A DNA stretch of 64,000 nt from Chroicocephalus ridibundus (GCF_963924245.1 NC_086286.1:126295319-126359318); one strand, 5' to 3'. Shown: positions 9,741 to 21,869, counted from the first letter of the stretch. The notes: generated by a model from the sequence alone, not told the origin. A program made the numbers and translations.

Positions 9741-12424
9741 GCCCTTTTTCTGTCCAGCGCTGGGCCATGAACTGTCTCTTACCAAGGGTTTGAGCAGGAC
9801 CAAGTGCTTGTGCTGCCCTTAGCACAAAGGGTCTCTACCCCATGCGAGGGCTCTGGATGCTGCTACTAAATTATCTGGGAGATGAGTATTTCCCCTGCAT
9901 CGCTCTCAAAGCAGACGGGGAGGGAAGTAGAGGCTGAGAAGGGGGTGAGGAGACTCAACTGACGTCACCCTGCAAATCAGTGGCAGAGCCTAGGCGACAC
10001 CCTCGACACCGCCAACTCCCCAAAAAACCCTTTTGCCCCCATCAACCCCTTTCTGCTGACGAGTAAACACCTTCTCCTTCCACCTCTTTTTGCCTCCATC
10101 CCACCCCGACTCCGAACCCCACCGCACCGCTCCACGCGGGGAGGACAGGATCAGGCCCTCCCTCCCGTCTCTCCAGAGGAGGGAATGAGACAAGCTGCTG
10201 AGTGGTTTCCTGCCCGGCACTGCCAATGGGAGCTGCTGGGGTGCCGGGAGCAGGGGAGGATGTATCCGGAGCTGAGTGTTTCCTGGCAGATAAGGCCAGC
10301 CCCTCCTGCCGGATGTTATGAGTCCAGGTCCTACCTCCACGTTTCAAGCGAAGGGGCCGAGGAAAGGCTTGGATGTTTATGTCAAGGAAAAATAACTTCT
10401 CCCTCTGTGTACAGTCCTCCGGCTCCCCCAGGGCTACGTGTGGGAGGGTAAATGCTGGGAATGTGAAAACAGGGGCGAGGGGATGGAGGTGGGTGATGGG
10501 GGAGAAGGGTTTAGCTGCCAGGGCAGGAGGGCTGTGAGTGGGCTGGGGTCTCTCCCTCTCAGCTGGGGCTGGGGTGGGAGGGTGCCAAGGCAAAGGCAGG
10601 GGGAGTTGAGGAGAAGAGCCCGGGGCTGGATAGTGCAGGCTCAACCCCATTGGGCTCAGGCTCAGCGTCAATTCAGAGTCGTCTTGGTGGCAACCCACTC
10701 GGCTGGATTGGGTACGTCACCTCTGGTGCCCACCGGGAGGAGATCCGGCCCCCAGGAAGGACTTGCTCAGAAGAACCCCTTCAAGGCAGGAGCCAAGGCC
10801 ACCCACACCAGCCTCCGTGGCTGAAGGTCCAGTGTTATCTCCTGCCCACCTCTGTTACCCAAGGAGCCAGAGATGTTGAAAGAGGGAGGATGGTGGAAGA
10901 GTTGGGTCCAACCGCCCAGCAGTGCCCAGCTGACTATGGAGGAGGGAGAGGTTGCACAGTGGGTATGGAGAGAATGAGGCAAATAGGGATCTTCTCCATC
11001 TTTTTGCAATAAATACAAGTGAAATCCAGTGCTGGCCAGACTCTCCTCTTTTGAATACAGCTTGTGTGCTCCTGCCACCCTTCTGGCACCATCCACAGGG
11101 CTCAAGCCGAAACCTCTGCACTGCCTGAAGGCTGGTACATGTTCAGGGTCATCTCTGGACAATGGAAGGGACATGGAGAGACCTGCACTAGGCTCATACC
11201 AGTCAAGAAACCAGGCCAGGGAAGATCCTCTGCCCTCAACCGCTACCATCCAGACTGAAATTATCACAATCCCCAGCACAGTGGTGCCCAGGCCAACAAG
11301 TCCTTCCCCAACCCTGGGATGGGGGTAACAAGGGCATCCATAGGGAAGGTTTGGATGTGGCCGCCTGGTTTGGAAGTGTCCAAACCAACCCGAGGGCCTC
11401 AGGGTCAAACAGCTGAGTCTGGGCACTACCAAAGAGTCTAGAGACGTTTTTTTTTGCTAGCATTGAGCATTGACCAACTTCTGACTGAGAGTTTTGTCTT
11501 TGGCATTAATAGAGAGAAGTTTGAAAACAAAGAAAATCTGGCAATCTCCTGTCCAGGGTGGTTAACAGGAGCTGAGCTGCCTCCCCACCCCTGTTTACTC
11601 CCATTTCAATGCACGAGGGACTGCTGGGGGTCCTGTTTCCCACCCAGAGGGGCAGAGACAGCACTGGAGGCCCCCCTGAACCCCTTCCCTTCCTCCTTGG
11701 AGCTCGGGGAGCCCATGAGGGTCCCTGCCAGCAGCCGAAGGGCATCCGAGGAGCATTGCTGTGTGCAGGGAGAGTTCGGGGTTAAGAAGGCTCATGCTGG
11801 AGACCTGACCCGTGCCCTCCTTCCACCTCTCTTCCCTCAGCACCCCGAATGTCCCCCCCCTTCCCTGGCCAGCCAGGACGCACCCCGCCTCGGCAAGCCC
11901 AAGATGTTGTTCTTTCCCTTTGATTTCCAGGAGCTCCTGCTCAGCCCCCAGAGCTTCACTGCGAACAAAACATCAGAAGCCCGGGCTGGCTGTGCAGGAA
12001 GGAAACCTGCTCACATGGGGGCTGAGTCACGATCCCGCTGCTCCCTCCCGGCATTCCAGGGAGCGGGGCGGCATCGGGTACCAAGGGACAGCAGGTCCCA
12101 CTGTCCCCCTGACCAGCTAAGGCACCAAAATTCCTTCTTCACCACCACCACCCCTATCTTCTTGTTTTGAGAAACAAAACGCTGCTTTTGGGGTCTTATT
12201 TTTCTGCGGCTTGAGTGGGAAAGGCTGGGTTTGCTTCCCCGTCAAATGAAGAGTCTCCACGCTACCCTTTTGGGCCTCGGCCAAAATCCAGGGAGGATGC
12301 TGAAAACCTTAGTTTAAAACAGGCTTCTCGGCAGCCTTGGCCTGGGGCCAGCTGTTTGATTCTCTGTGGTCAGGGCCAGGCTTCTTGTCTTGAGCATCAT
12401 CTTGAGCATCATCTTGAGCTTGGG

Positions 12425-13126
12425 GCAGTGTGGCTGGAGAGCTGCCTGGCAGAAAAGGCCCTGGGGGTTCCAATTGACAAGAGGCTGAACATGAGCCAGC
12501 AGTGTGCCCAGGTGGCCAAGAGGGCCAATGGCATCCTGGCTTGTATTAGAAATAGTGTGACCAGCAGAAGGAGGGAGGTGATTGTCCCCCTGTACTCAGC
12601 ACTGGTGAGGCCACCCCTTGAGTATTGTGTCCAGTTCTGGACACCTCAATACGAGAGAGATCTCGAGGTGCTGGAGCGAGGGCAGAGGAGGGCAACGAAG
12701 CTGGTGAAGGGCCTGAAGAATAAATCTGTTGAGGAGCGACTGAAGGAGCTGGGACTGTTTAGTTTGAGGAAGAGGAGGCTGAGGGGAGACCTCACTGCTC
12801 TCTACAACTACTTGAGAGGCCATTGTAGAGAGGTTGGTGCTGGTCTCTTCTCTAGCGACAGAACAAGAGGGAATGAGTTCAAGCTGCAGCAGGGTAGGTT
12901 TAGGCTGGACATTAGGACAAAATTCTTCCCAGAAAGAGTGGTCAGACACTGGAATAGGCTGCCCAGGGAGGTGGTGGAGTCACCATCCCTGGATGTGTTT
13001 AAGACTCGTTTAGATGAGGTGTTAAGGGATATGGTGTAGGGGAGATCTTTGTAGAGTGGGGTTAATGGTTGGACTCAATGATCCCAAGGGTCTTTTCCAA
13101 CCTAAATGATTCTATGATTCTATGAT
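12425..13126 (+). mobile_element. CR1 LINE, 5'-truncated, with ORF2 3' part
   Basis: This is the longest CR1 copy in the window. The reading frame to 13039 preserves the C-terminal part of the CR1 ORF2 (endonuclease/reverse transcriptase polyprotein): successive blocks REVIVPLYSALVRP, LEYCVQFW, RGQRRATKL, ERLKELGLFSL-KRRLRGD, GNEFKLQQGRFRLDIR and HWNRLPREVVESPS. The frame is open for this segment but lacks the catalytic reverse transcriptase and endonuclease regions, so the copy cannot move by itself. The 3' UTR ends in TTTTCCAACCTAAATGATTC followed by TATGATTCTATGATC. The open frame extends upstream of 12425 by chance. Confidence 0.95.
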
Positions 13127-16100
13127 CACACGGTACCACCAAGGTTGTCCCCACTCAGCCCTCTCCACAGCAGCAAAGACCTGAGGTCTAATTTGTCTCT
13201 GAACCGAGGTGCACCATGAGCTCTGGTCTGGAGGGGATGGTATTCCCAATTCTACGCCTCTCATTTACAGGTGATATGAGATAGATATGTGTATATACAC
13301 ATACACATAGGAGATATGACAGATTGACATATATATATGCACACAGAGACCACACCTGGCCAGACCGAAGGCTGATGCAGCCCATGATTTTGTTTCCAAC
13401 TGGGTAAGCAAAGCACATGTGAAGATGAATATAAGAACGGGACAAGCGGAGCGATCCACCCCAGCCCCTCTCCATCTTCAGACCATCTGCAGCTCAGGGC
13501 TCTGCGAACTCTCTGTCTTGACTTCAGTGGGACTTTTCTTCCGTACATTTGCTTGGTTGGGTGTTGAAAATTTCATCTCCTTTCACATCCCCACGCCATG
13601 TGGAGATCCACCTCCCTCTGCTGCTTTGATCCTGCCACCAGGTTTGTTTCATGCCCTAGTTCTGCATTTGCATTATTCCTTATGTACCCTCTCTCGGCCA
13701 CGAGTGATTTTTGTAACCATATATTATATCCCACACCTTTAGCCACCTCTTTTTCAGCCTGGAGACCTCCAGTCCTCCTCTCTGGGTATCATTCTACCTC
13801 AGGAGCGCTGAGACTTGATTTGCTCATTATTCAGTTCAGGAATATTTGTCAGGCACTGGGGGCAGGTGCTGCAGACGGGCACTTGTGTGTTGTTGAGTTT
13901 CAACAGCTTTAAGCTACGCAGAGACTGGGCGGGGAGACACCAAGGGATGTCAGGTGGGTGTGGGAATGGTGGCATGCACTGCGAGCAGCGAGTGGGAGGC
14001 GGGGGATGGGACTCGGCCTGGGTGAGATGGGAGACAAGGCATTGAGGTGCTGGGGACAGGACTAGATGGTGAAAGAGGCTGGAGAAAGCAGCCAAGGAAG
14101 GAGGAGGTGGGTGTGAACAACCATGGCCTGGCAAGGAAGGGTAGGAAGGAGCACAGCATGACTGGAAGGATGAATGTTGGATGAAGAACCAGAAGATGTT
14201 GGAGAAAAGGACCAGACTAGTGGAAGGATCCTTCTGGAGCAGAGACTGGAATGGAAAAGGGAAAGGAGTGGCAACAGGATCTGCTGGACCAGGTGAGGAT
14301 GACAGACCTTACAGTAGGGCCAAGGAATGTTCATAGAAGGGATCGATGGCCCAAGGCGGAGAAGAAATGATCAGGCTGCCCATGAGTGACCAAGACAGAG
14401 TACAGAGGCCAGATTTGAAGAAAGTCGCGTCCACTGGTCTCCTTTTCCACAGCTGTCAGCACAGACTTGTGAAAGCCTCAGCCGAGTGCAAGTCCCATGT
14501 GTCCTCTTCAGAGCTGGCCTGGGAGAGGGGACAGCCACCTGCTGTGCCCCGGTGGCATGGCGGTTCCAGAGGTCCTGATGGCTCACGTGGATGCTTCTAT
14601 GCAGGAAAATAAACGGGTCAGCTCTGAGCCCAGCTGGTCCATCCTTCCCACTAAACTCTCTCAGCCTCCAAAAAGAGCACCCAAACAGCCGACTGTGAAT
14701 GGACCCTGGCCTTTCCTCACCCTGAACCTCACCTGGGCCCTGGATGCATCAGTGCCACTTGACCATGGCCAAAATCACACCAGGGAAGCAGGCTACAAAG
14801 AGCTGGAGGGACACTGTGGAAGCGTGTGTGCTCCTGTTCCTGGTCCTATTCATTTGTGAGTGCAGATGAGGACTGGGGCCCTTGGGTAATGCTGGAGTGT
14901 GGGATTTGGGTGTATTTGTCTGTTGGGCACTTTACAACCTTAGAAAACATTCCTGCTTCCCTCCCCCGCGCATAGGAGGATGGAAGAAGCGTTGCAGTTG
15001 CAGAGTCAAGTGCTCCAGGATTAGGAAACGCCGGGCTGGAGCGTGTTTGTGCAACCTCCCCGCTCCTTCCAGGTGCCCGGCATTGCGGGAGACCTGGACT
15101 TGCAGGAGATCCCGTGATGTGGTCATGCAGGGAAAGGCACTCGTTGCATGATCACATTGCAGGATTACATGTGAACCTTTTTTTCCCCCCTCCTTGGACC
15201 ACTGCCTTCTTCAGCTCACAGGCAGATTTGGATGCATCCACTCAACATTTAACATTTAACTGAGCGTGCCAGGTCCCTCCCTAGTGATTGCACAGATTTG
15301 GGCAAGTCTGATCAGTGATTTAAGGTGGGATTTACTTCCCAGACATGCCCAGCTGTCTCCACGGTGAGATCCTAGGGTAGCAGAGCTCTCAACTTGAACA
15401 CCGCAGCAGAGGCATCATTTAAATGGCTGACACTAGAACACAGCCCCTTGAGGGGGGACGTGCTGTGTTCGTTCTCTTCTCAACTGCTGCCCAGCTCTGG
15501 CTCTTACTTTCTGCTTTCTCAATATGCCCTGCTGCAAAAGCAGAGGATTTGGGTAGGGATGCCTTCCTGATGTTTGTGTTTCACAAACTCAGCTATTTCC
15601 TTGGACGCCAGCGAAGCAGGGTGTTGGAGAGATGGAGGAGTTGCCCATCAGCTTGGGATGCTGGATGCCCAATCTCTACTCAGCAACTCATCTCTCAGCT
15701 GCAGCAAGGGCAGTCTACACCATAGCTGGAGTCCATTTGCACCTTAGCGCCTGGCCACAAGCTAAGAGTCTGGAAAATAAAAGACTCGCTGACAGTGACT
15801 CCAGCAGATTAATCCCATAGCAGCCCTGATGGACAGTCTGAACAGCAGAGGGAAAAACATAACTGGTTCTTCAGGGCAGACTGCGTCCATCTCAACACTG
15901 AGGCAGAACATCCATGCCTGTTCATCATCCCTGCATCATTCACTTCATATCTTCTTGTGTCCTGAGCCAACATGGCAGGGTTCCTATATGTCTTCCTTCC
16001 TTGCACATAGCTGGTCCACCAAGATGTCTTCCTTCCTTGCACATAGCTGGTCCACCAAGTAGAGCAATCCTACTTTGGACACTGAAAGGGTGAGAGGTGA

Positions 16101-17080
16101 TAAAAAGCTGCATCATAAAGCACTGTCACTAGGAGGAGAAATGAGGGTTGGGCAGGCGCTTTTGGTTCTGCATTCATCCAGTGCCCTGCATAGCAAGACC
16201 CTGGTGTATGACAGAGTCCCACACATCCTTAATTGACCAGGGAGTGGAGAAGTTGTATCGTCTGCTGAAAAGAGCGGCAGGAATGAATGGGTCTTGCTGA
16301 AAAAACAGTGGAGAACAGAAAACACTTTGTCGCTTCCAGCCGCACCGTGTCAGTGCACTGACAATTTGGTTTTGTAAGATCGAGTGGATGGTTTTATAGA
16401 AATGCCAAGTAATATGGCTATTGGCTTGGTGGCCTCCAGGTTTCCAAGACCACATGATCACTTGGCATGTGCAGATAAAACTTCCTGGTTTGTCCCCATC
16501 TCAGTTAGATTTCAAGAGCTCACGCTGTGCTTCGTGTTAAGCATTTGCATTCCTGTGACGTTCCCAGCACTGCTCCTGTTCATTTACATGGATCAAAAAG
16601 ACTAGAGGAGGTAAAGGACCTTTCCATGGCACTGTAGAGAGCTGGTCTATAGTAATGTTCACGGATGGACCTGATGACACATGAAAGCTTGACACATGAC
16701 TAACTCCACATCCCTGTGGTGGCTGAGAGCCAGGAGGAGACAGAGCTCACCCACTTCCGACTTCCAATGGCCAGGATTTTCAGTGCAACACCGGAGCCTG
16801 ACTAAAGTATGCTCAGAGCTTCCTGATGGAGCAACGATTAGCAAGTCCTTTGTGAACCCTTAACACTTGGACCTCCAAACAAACACAGTTGCCCTCCCAG
16901 GAGCCACACTTAGTGGGAGTTGTTGCCGTTCCCATCTTGCTGATGAATGATACAAGTGAGTCCCAGAGCTGAAAACGTCTGTCCCCTCCCCACGCCTCTG
17001 AGCAATATGCTGCCTGGTCCCCCTCCTGCGTGTGTTGATTGCAATTCTGACATGGTTGAGCGCAGAGCAGGACTGCATTC
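13127..17080. other. Intergenic region, no gene recognised
   Basis: It contains TA/CA-rich sequence at about 13275-13345 and a perfect 36-bp tandem duplication at 15988-16059. Open frames of up to about 120 codons are present but show no domain or splice context. The 3' UTR of the minus-strand C8orf74 gene should lie just below 17081, but I found no clear polyadenylation signal. Confidence 0.45.
15988..16059. repeat. Perfect 36-bp tandem duplication
   Basis: The 36-bp unit beginning ATGTCTTCCTTCCTTGCACA occurs at 15988-16023 and is repeated without change at 16024-16059, indicating a recent duplication. Confidence 0.93.
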
Positions 17081-19688
17081 CTAAACTGGGATCTCTAGGG
17101 CTGCCTTGAAACAGATGGTTTCAAAGGTTAGTGTCATCTTCTGGATTCTTAGCTCCAGGTTCTCAAAGGTAGTCTGAATCTCAACCTGGGAGATCTCATG
17201 GATGGTTTCTATCTTGCAGCTGATCACTGTTTTCATGAATCTTCCGATCTCTAAAGGAGCAAACAGAAATGCAAGGTGGGGTTTCTCCTTTTAGAGTTCC
17301 TTCTTGTTGACAAATGGAAACAGGTTCAAGCAGAGGGTTATTTTTTCTGGTAATCCTCTTGAAGCATATGCATTGGAAGAGGATAAGATCTGGGTTTGCT
17401 CAGATTGGAGAAGACAAGGCTCAGGAAATACCTTATAGTTTCTTTCAGCTACCTAATGGGAGGCTATAGAGAAGAGAGTCTTTTATGAGAGTTGTGCAGA
17501 TAAAGGAAAAAATGTAATGGACACAAGTTGCAGCAAATGAAATTCTGGAAGTGGTTAAGCCTGAGGACAAGGTCCCACAGCAGCCATGGGATCTCTGTCC
17601 CTGGAGACAATGAAAGCTCAACTCATCGAGGTCCTGAGGAACCTACTCTAATTTGCCCTGTTTTGAAGTGGGGCAGGTTGGACTGGAAATCTCCAGAGGT
17701 TCCTTCCAACTTGAATTATCCTATGATTCTCTTTTGTAAACTTTGCAACTCTCTTCTCTCCCAGCATGTGAGACTCACCTTCCTGGATGCCTAGAGAGGG
17801 GGAGTCCCTTTCAAAAAGAGATTCTTTCTGTAAGGGGTCATGTGTAATAACATACATTGGTGAGTCTGCAGTGTCACAGACCCTTTGGGACCCTGTAAGC
17901 CAAGGGTCATTGGGAGTCACAGATCCAGCCTGGTGCGACAGGTTATCGCAGAGTCTTTGAGGCTGGAAGGGATGTCTGGTGATCCCATATGGGATAGGAG
18001 AGAATCTGTGACTGATCTTTCCCAAGATGGAGGCCTAGCTTTGAGGCAGAAGGAGGTGGGACCCACTTGCAGGAGTCTCCTGAGGTTGAATGGCCCTCTC
18101 CAAACCCGTATTGCATTATAAAGCAGCCTTTCCCTGGTGGCTGAAGAGGGCTTGAATAGGCCCTTCACTTGAAACAGAAGCCACATCTCCACTAACAACC
18201 AAATAGTGTCTTTCTCTGGCTAGTGTACAGCTGGGCACCAAGGTCCCATAGAGGACCCACAGAGGTCCCTGCTCACCACCCATCTCTCCCAGGATCCCTG
18301 ATGCCAGAGGTCACTCCAATTCAGCCTCCTGCCTACTCAAGGGAAAAAAGAGAAGGAAACCCACAATCCAGACCACCACCATTCCTGCCCACCCTTCTCC
18401 AACCTCCTGAAATGTCCCAAAAGCAACTCAGATGGAGTTTCTTCAATGTACGGGACTCACAGGTAAAAGACCTACTCTAATTAAATGACCCGTTAGAGCT
18501 TCCTGGTTGTTCTTCCCTGCTGCTTTCCTGAGTTCAAAAGGTGATTTAGGATGACATGCTCTGCTCTACATGAACTTGCCAGCAATTGCCAGCAGCATGA
18601 CGAGACGCCCCTTCATTGTACATTAATTCCACTAGGCGTACGGCCCAACAATCAAAGTACCTCATTAAATTTTAATTAAATTTCCCAAGTGATTTGCTCC
18701 CGGGCTGAGAACCTGTAATGCAAGCCGAAGCAGGTCTGTATGTGTATGTGTGTGTGTGCGTCTGGGGTTTTTGGGCTTCTTTTTTTTTTATTATTTGCAC
18801 ATGTGATTTTTTTTTTGCTAAGCATTATCAACACTTCATAGCTGGGGTATGAAATGAAACCAGAGGCTGCAATCCAGTCCAGACTGCATGAAGAAAAGCC
18901 AAATCTTACAGACTTTCTGCACCCACCACTCCTGCTGTTCTCCTGGACGAACAGCAGCATTTTTGCTCTACAATCCCCTTGTAGGACACAGGCAGGAGGT
19001 GCAGTGATCAGGATTTAGAAGTTGCCCTCTAGTTTCATTCCCACTATGGAAGCTTGGCAAAAAAAAACATAGGGACAAAGGAATTCCAAACTCAACAGCT
19101 TTGGATGGCAAACAAAACCAGATCTGTGTACATCAAAGACAAGTCCCATGTCTCATCCTCACCCTTAGTTGCACAGGTGAAAAATGAAGAGGTAGAAAGG
19201 TCAGAGAGTGAATTGGTGGCAGAGGGCTGGAGCTACCTCCAACCCCTTTAGTCTGCTCCAAGTGTTCCACCAATGGCATCTCTTAGTAGAAGGGGGTTTT
19301 ACTGCTCTATCCAGATTCTTTTCTGGGTCTTCCAGTGTTTTGTATACCTTCTCCAGGATGGTGTCCTTCTCCACCTTTGTTATCTTTTGCAGAAGCAGCA
19401 CATAGGTGCTTTTTTGAGTCTTGGTGTCCAAAGGGGCAGCAATGTGATAATGGTGTTTTTCAACCTCTTCGTCTGTGCCATCCTCCAATGGGAGGTAACA
19501 CAGACCTCCAGGCTGGCATAGCTTTGCCACCACAGCTCTCTTGCGGCACAGCAAGAACAGGTAGTGGTGGAAATGTTTGAAACTGAGAAAGTGATCGCAC
19601 ACGATGCTCATCTTGAGCAGCCATAGCTTCAGCTCACAGGCTGAGACTTCGTCCCAGAAGACCTGGAGGGTTTGGGAGATGGTTAGAC
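17081..19688 (-). CDS. C8orf74: C8orf74 orthologue, last three coding exons (partial)
   Basis: Three minus-strand exons: 19688-19348, 17827-17779 and 17250-17081, ending in TAG at 17083-17081, with no internal stops. Exon A has acceptor TCTCTTTCTAG and donor AAG|GTATAC. It encodes SIVCDHF, YLPLEDGTDEE, and TQK-STYVLLLQKITKVEK, which align without gaps over about 50 residues with my recollection of human C8orf74 (PLAEGMD, AQK-ADVLLLKEALRLE). Exon B is 49 nt, from CCTTACAG to GGAAG|GTGAGT, encoding KESLFERDSPSLGIQE. Exon C has acceptor GCTCCTTTAG and encodes IQTTFENLELRIQKMTL, matching human IQNTFAILDLKLQKKTL. Phases agree (A ends 0, B runs 0 to 1, C starts 1). The segment gives about 186 aa, and the tail is shorter than human. 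Function is unknown; the end of exon C looks like a helix or coiled coil. The exon before 19688 must end in phase 1 and was not found. Confidence 0.82.
17395..17732 (+). mobile_element. Old CR1 fragment in C8orf74 intron
   Basis: This is a diverged CR1 3' portion: ATTGGAGAAGACAAGGCTCA, then a CTACCTAATGGGAGG segment, a gap, then GTTGGACTGGAAATCTCCAG, CCTTCCAAC and CCTATGATTCT at the 3' end. It lies antisense in the last intron of the minus-strand C8orf74 gene. It is much older than the copies at 12425 and 47842. Confidence 0.7.
17779..17827 (-). CDS. C8orf74: C8orf74 microexon, 49 nt
   Basis: The exon is flanked on the minus strand by acceptor ACCCCTTACAG and a consensus donor GGAAG|GTGAGT. 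It adds 16 codons plus one nucleotide, which converts the phase-0 end of the upstream exon into the phase-1 start of the last exon. Without it the two larger exons could not be joined in frame with their best splice sites. The human protein, as I recall it, has a segment of the same length between the matching blocks, ending Arg-Gln-Glu against Ile-Gln-Glu here. Confidence 0.75.
17940..17985 (-). mobile_element. CR1-like 3' fragment, reverse orientation
   Basis: CGCAGAGTCTTTGAGGCTGG followed by AAGGGATGTCTGG resembles the reverse complement of a CR1 3' end. It is short and diverged. Confidence 0.45.
18495..18690. promoter_or_regulatory. Candidate conserved non-coding element in C8orf74 intron
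   Basis: This non-repetitive block carries a composite AACAATCAAAG (18647-18657) in which a SOX site AACAAT overlaps a TCF/LEF site ATCAAAG. It ends in the homeodomain-type palindrome TTTAATTAAA (18671-18680). The unbroken mixed sequence without repeat signatures, together with motif density, suggests an enhancer. This is inference, since conservation cannot be measured from one sequence. Confidence 0.3.
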
Positions 19689-21156
19689 CTAGAAAGAGAT
19701 TATAATTGTTGCTGAGACCCACTGAAGAGAAACAGGGTCTTCCAAGAGTGATCCTCCTGCTTTGAGTTCTTCCTAGCTTTCCAGGGGTGGCCAGCGCTTT
19801 CCACGGACTCCAGAGAGAGTAGTCAGCTAAAGACCTTTAGGAACCTTAGCTGTGTGCCCAACGGTGAGTGAACACAGGCCTAAATGAGCCTGCAAGAATC
19901 CTGCAGTTATCAAAACACACTATTATGGTACTCTGTTATTGAAAAAGAAAATAGAAAAGCAGCTGTTAGCATCAACTGATGTTCACTCAACTCAAAAGGT
20001 AACTTAACTTCCTCTTCCCCTTTATTTCCTGCAATTCCTACTTGAGCTGGAGAGAGGATGGGAGGCTGCTGCTTCTAAAGAAAAGTTAAACCAGTTCTTG
20101 TTTAAGGATTCTCCAGGATAACCTAGTACCCTCCGCCTGGAGGATTTTGTCAAGCAAAGCAGTTGGAGAAAGATATTGGTAGGACAACATTCAACAAAGA
20201 CAAGACCCTTCTGCTACTTCACTCCATGGTACAAAGATGCACTTGAGTCATTAACCTCAGAGAAAGAAAACTGCTCCATGATGAACCCAAAGTGTTGCTT
20301 ACAGGTAGACTAACCAGGACCAGTGCCTATGTTCTGCCTCGGTGACATGGCCTGGTGGAGTCTGTATAGCTAAACTCTCTCCAGAGCAAGGTGGATCCAT
20401 CTAAACAACGTACCAGGAATGGTCCTGAGACTATGCCAACTGCTGACCCATGGCTGGGGGTCATTTGGGTTGGAGCCAGCAAGCTCAGGCCAAAACCAAG
20501 CCAAGGACTATGTTAACAACAGTGCAAATGACTGAGCTCTGATGGCCAGTCCATACCGAGATATATCCAGGTCATCTCTGTTATTTCCTGCAAGCTAGAA
20601 GTTTATTTCCAGATTAAAATTCCCTGAAGATGAAAGAAGGAGCCAAGACTGAGGCCTTGCTCAGGGAACTGCAAAAAAATCACCAGGAGCAGACTTCGCA
20701 GGTCCCTGCACAGTGATCATGCACTGTAATGGCAAAAGGGGAAATTTTCCTGTATTTTTCCTTGGACTGGAGTGGATGGATAGCAAACAAAAGCAAATAC
20801 TGAAACACTTACTCATATCAAAAGACGTATGAGCACAAAATCCAGTCACCCCCTTGAAACTTCAAGTGAGGTGGGGATTTCCATGTATTGCATGTGTTTC
20901 CAGATCTAAAGATAACAGTACAGCTGGTCAAACATTTTCCATTGATGATTTCCTTGCAGAAAACATCCTTCTAAGGGAAAAAAAAACCAAAAAAAACCAA
21001 AACAAAACTTAAAGAAAATTCTAGGCTTGGCTTAGTTTCCCTTAAAGACGCTTAAAAAGAAAATGCATTTTACACAACCTTTTTACTTTTCTTTCCTTTT
21101 TAATGGCCCACAGGCATAAAGGAAAAATAAAAGTGATAACTGACCACTCAGAACGA

Positions 21157-21184
21157 GATTGATTGATTGATTGATTGATTGATT
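21157..21184. repeat. (GATT)n microsatellite
   Basis: Seven consecutive GATT units are followed by a T run. Confidence 0.95.
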
Positions 21185-21869
21185 TTTTTAAAGACATGAT
21201 GCATATTTTTAAAAGAATAACATTTTTCATAGCAATGCCCAAATTCCCCCAAAACATCCATAAAAATAAAAAATGATTTTTTTTTCAGGCACCGTACTTA
21301 TTTCTTTCCATTAGCTTTAATTAACAGCTTCTTGGTCAAGTTAGGCTTCATTCTCCTCATCAGAGTCTAGCAGTTTGAAGACCTGTTTAGTTTTAGTAGA
21401 TTAAAGTGAACATAATGAAAATATAAAATGCCCAACTCTGAGCCTTTCTGTTTTAGCAAACACCCTCAGCTTTTAAAAAATAGAAAAAGCCTAAAGTGCT
21501 ACAGAAATGTGACCTTTGCAATCACAATATCCACATCTACTGCCTCCTTTCCCATTATTTGTAAGACTTTTGGGCAGTTTGAATCCAATCTGAGGGCATG
21601 GAAGATGTCCCAAAGATGTGAAGCTCAGATAATTTTGATGATATTCGTTGAATTCCCAATAATACTACTTCTTTCTCAGGATATGGCCACAACACGCACA
21701 TAACTATACCGCTGGACACAGGATCATCTATATGGGCAAGACCTATCATTAGAGCCCGGTCTGCAAGATGAGCTTTGAGGTCAGCTCCTCGTAGGATGAC
21801 ATCTGCATGATTCAGAATTACTCAGGATGGGCCAGGCTCTCTGATGCTGCTTCCCGGTCATGCCGCAAC

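Larger units (their letters stand above)
6491..12424. other. Intergenic region downstream of SOX7
   Basis: No gene is recognised. Contents are a long T run (about 6618-6640), short tandem repeats at 6793-6867 and 8101-8175, a local GC/CpG-rich patch at about 8690-8870, MIR-like SINE traces (about 9678-9740 and 9920-9995), and a short direct repeat of CATCTTGAG just before the CR1 at 12425. Open frames of 100-255 codons occur in the GC-rich parts but show no domain, no conserved start and much overlap between frames. Confidence 0.5.

Noticed and set aside
12215..13039. A 274-codon open frame as a host gene
   Set aside because: From about 12425 it is the C-terminal part of CR1 ORF2 inside a 5'-truncated CR1; upstream codons are unrelated.
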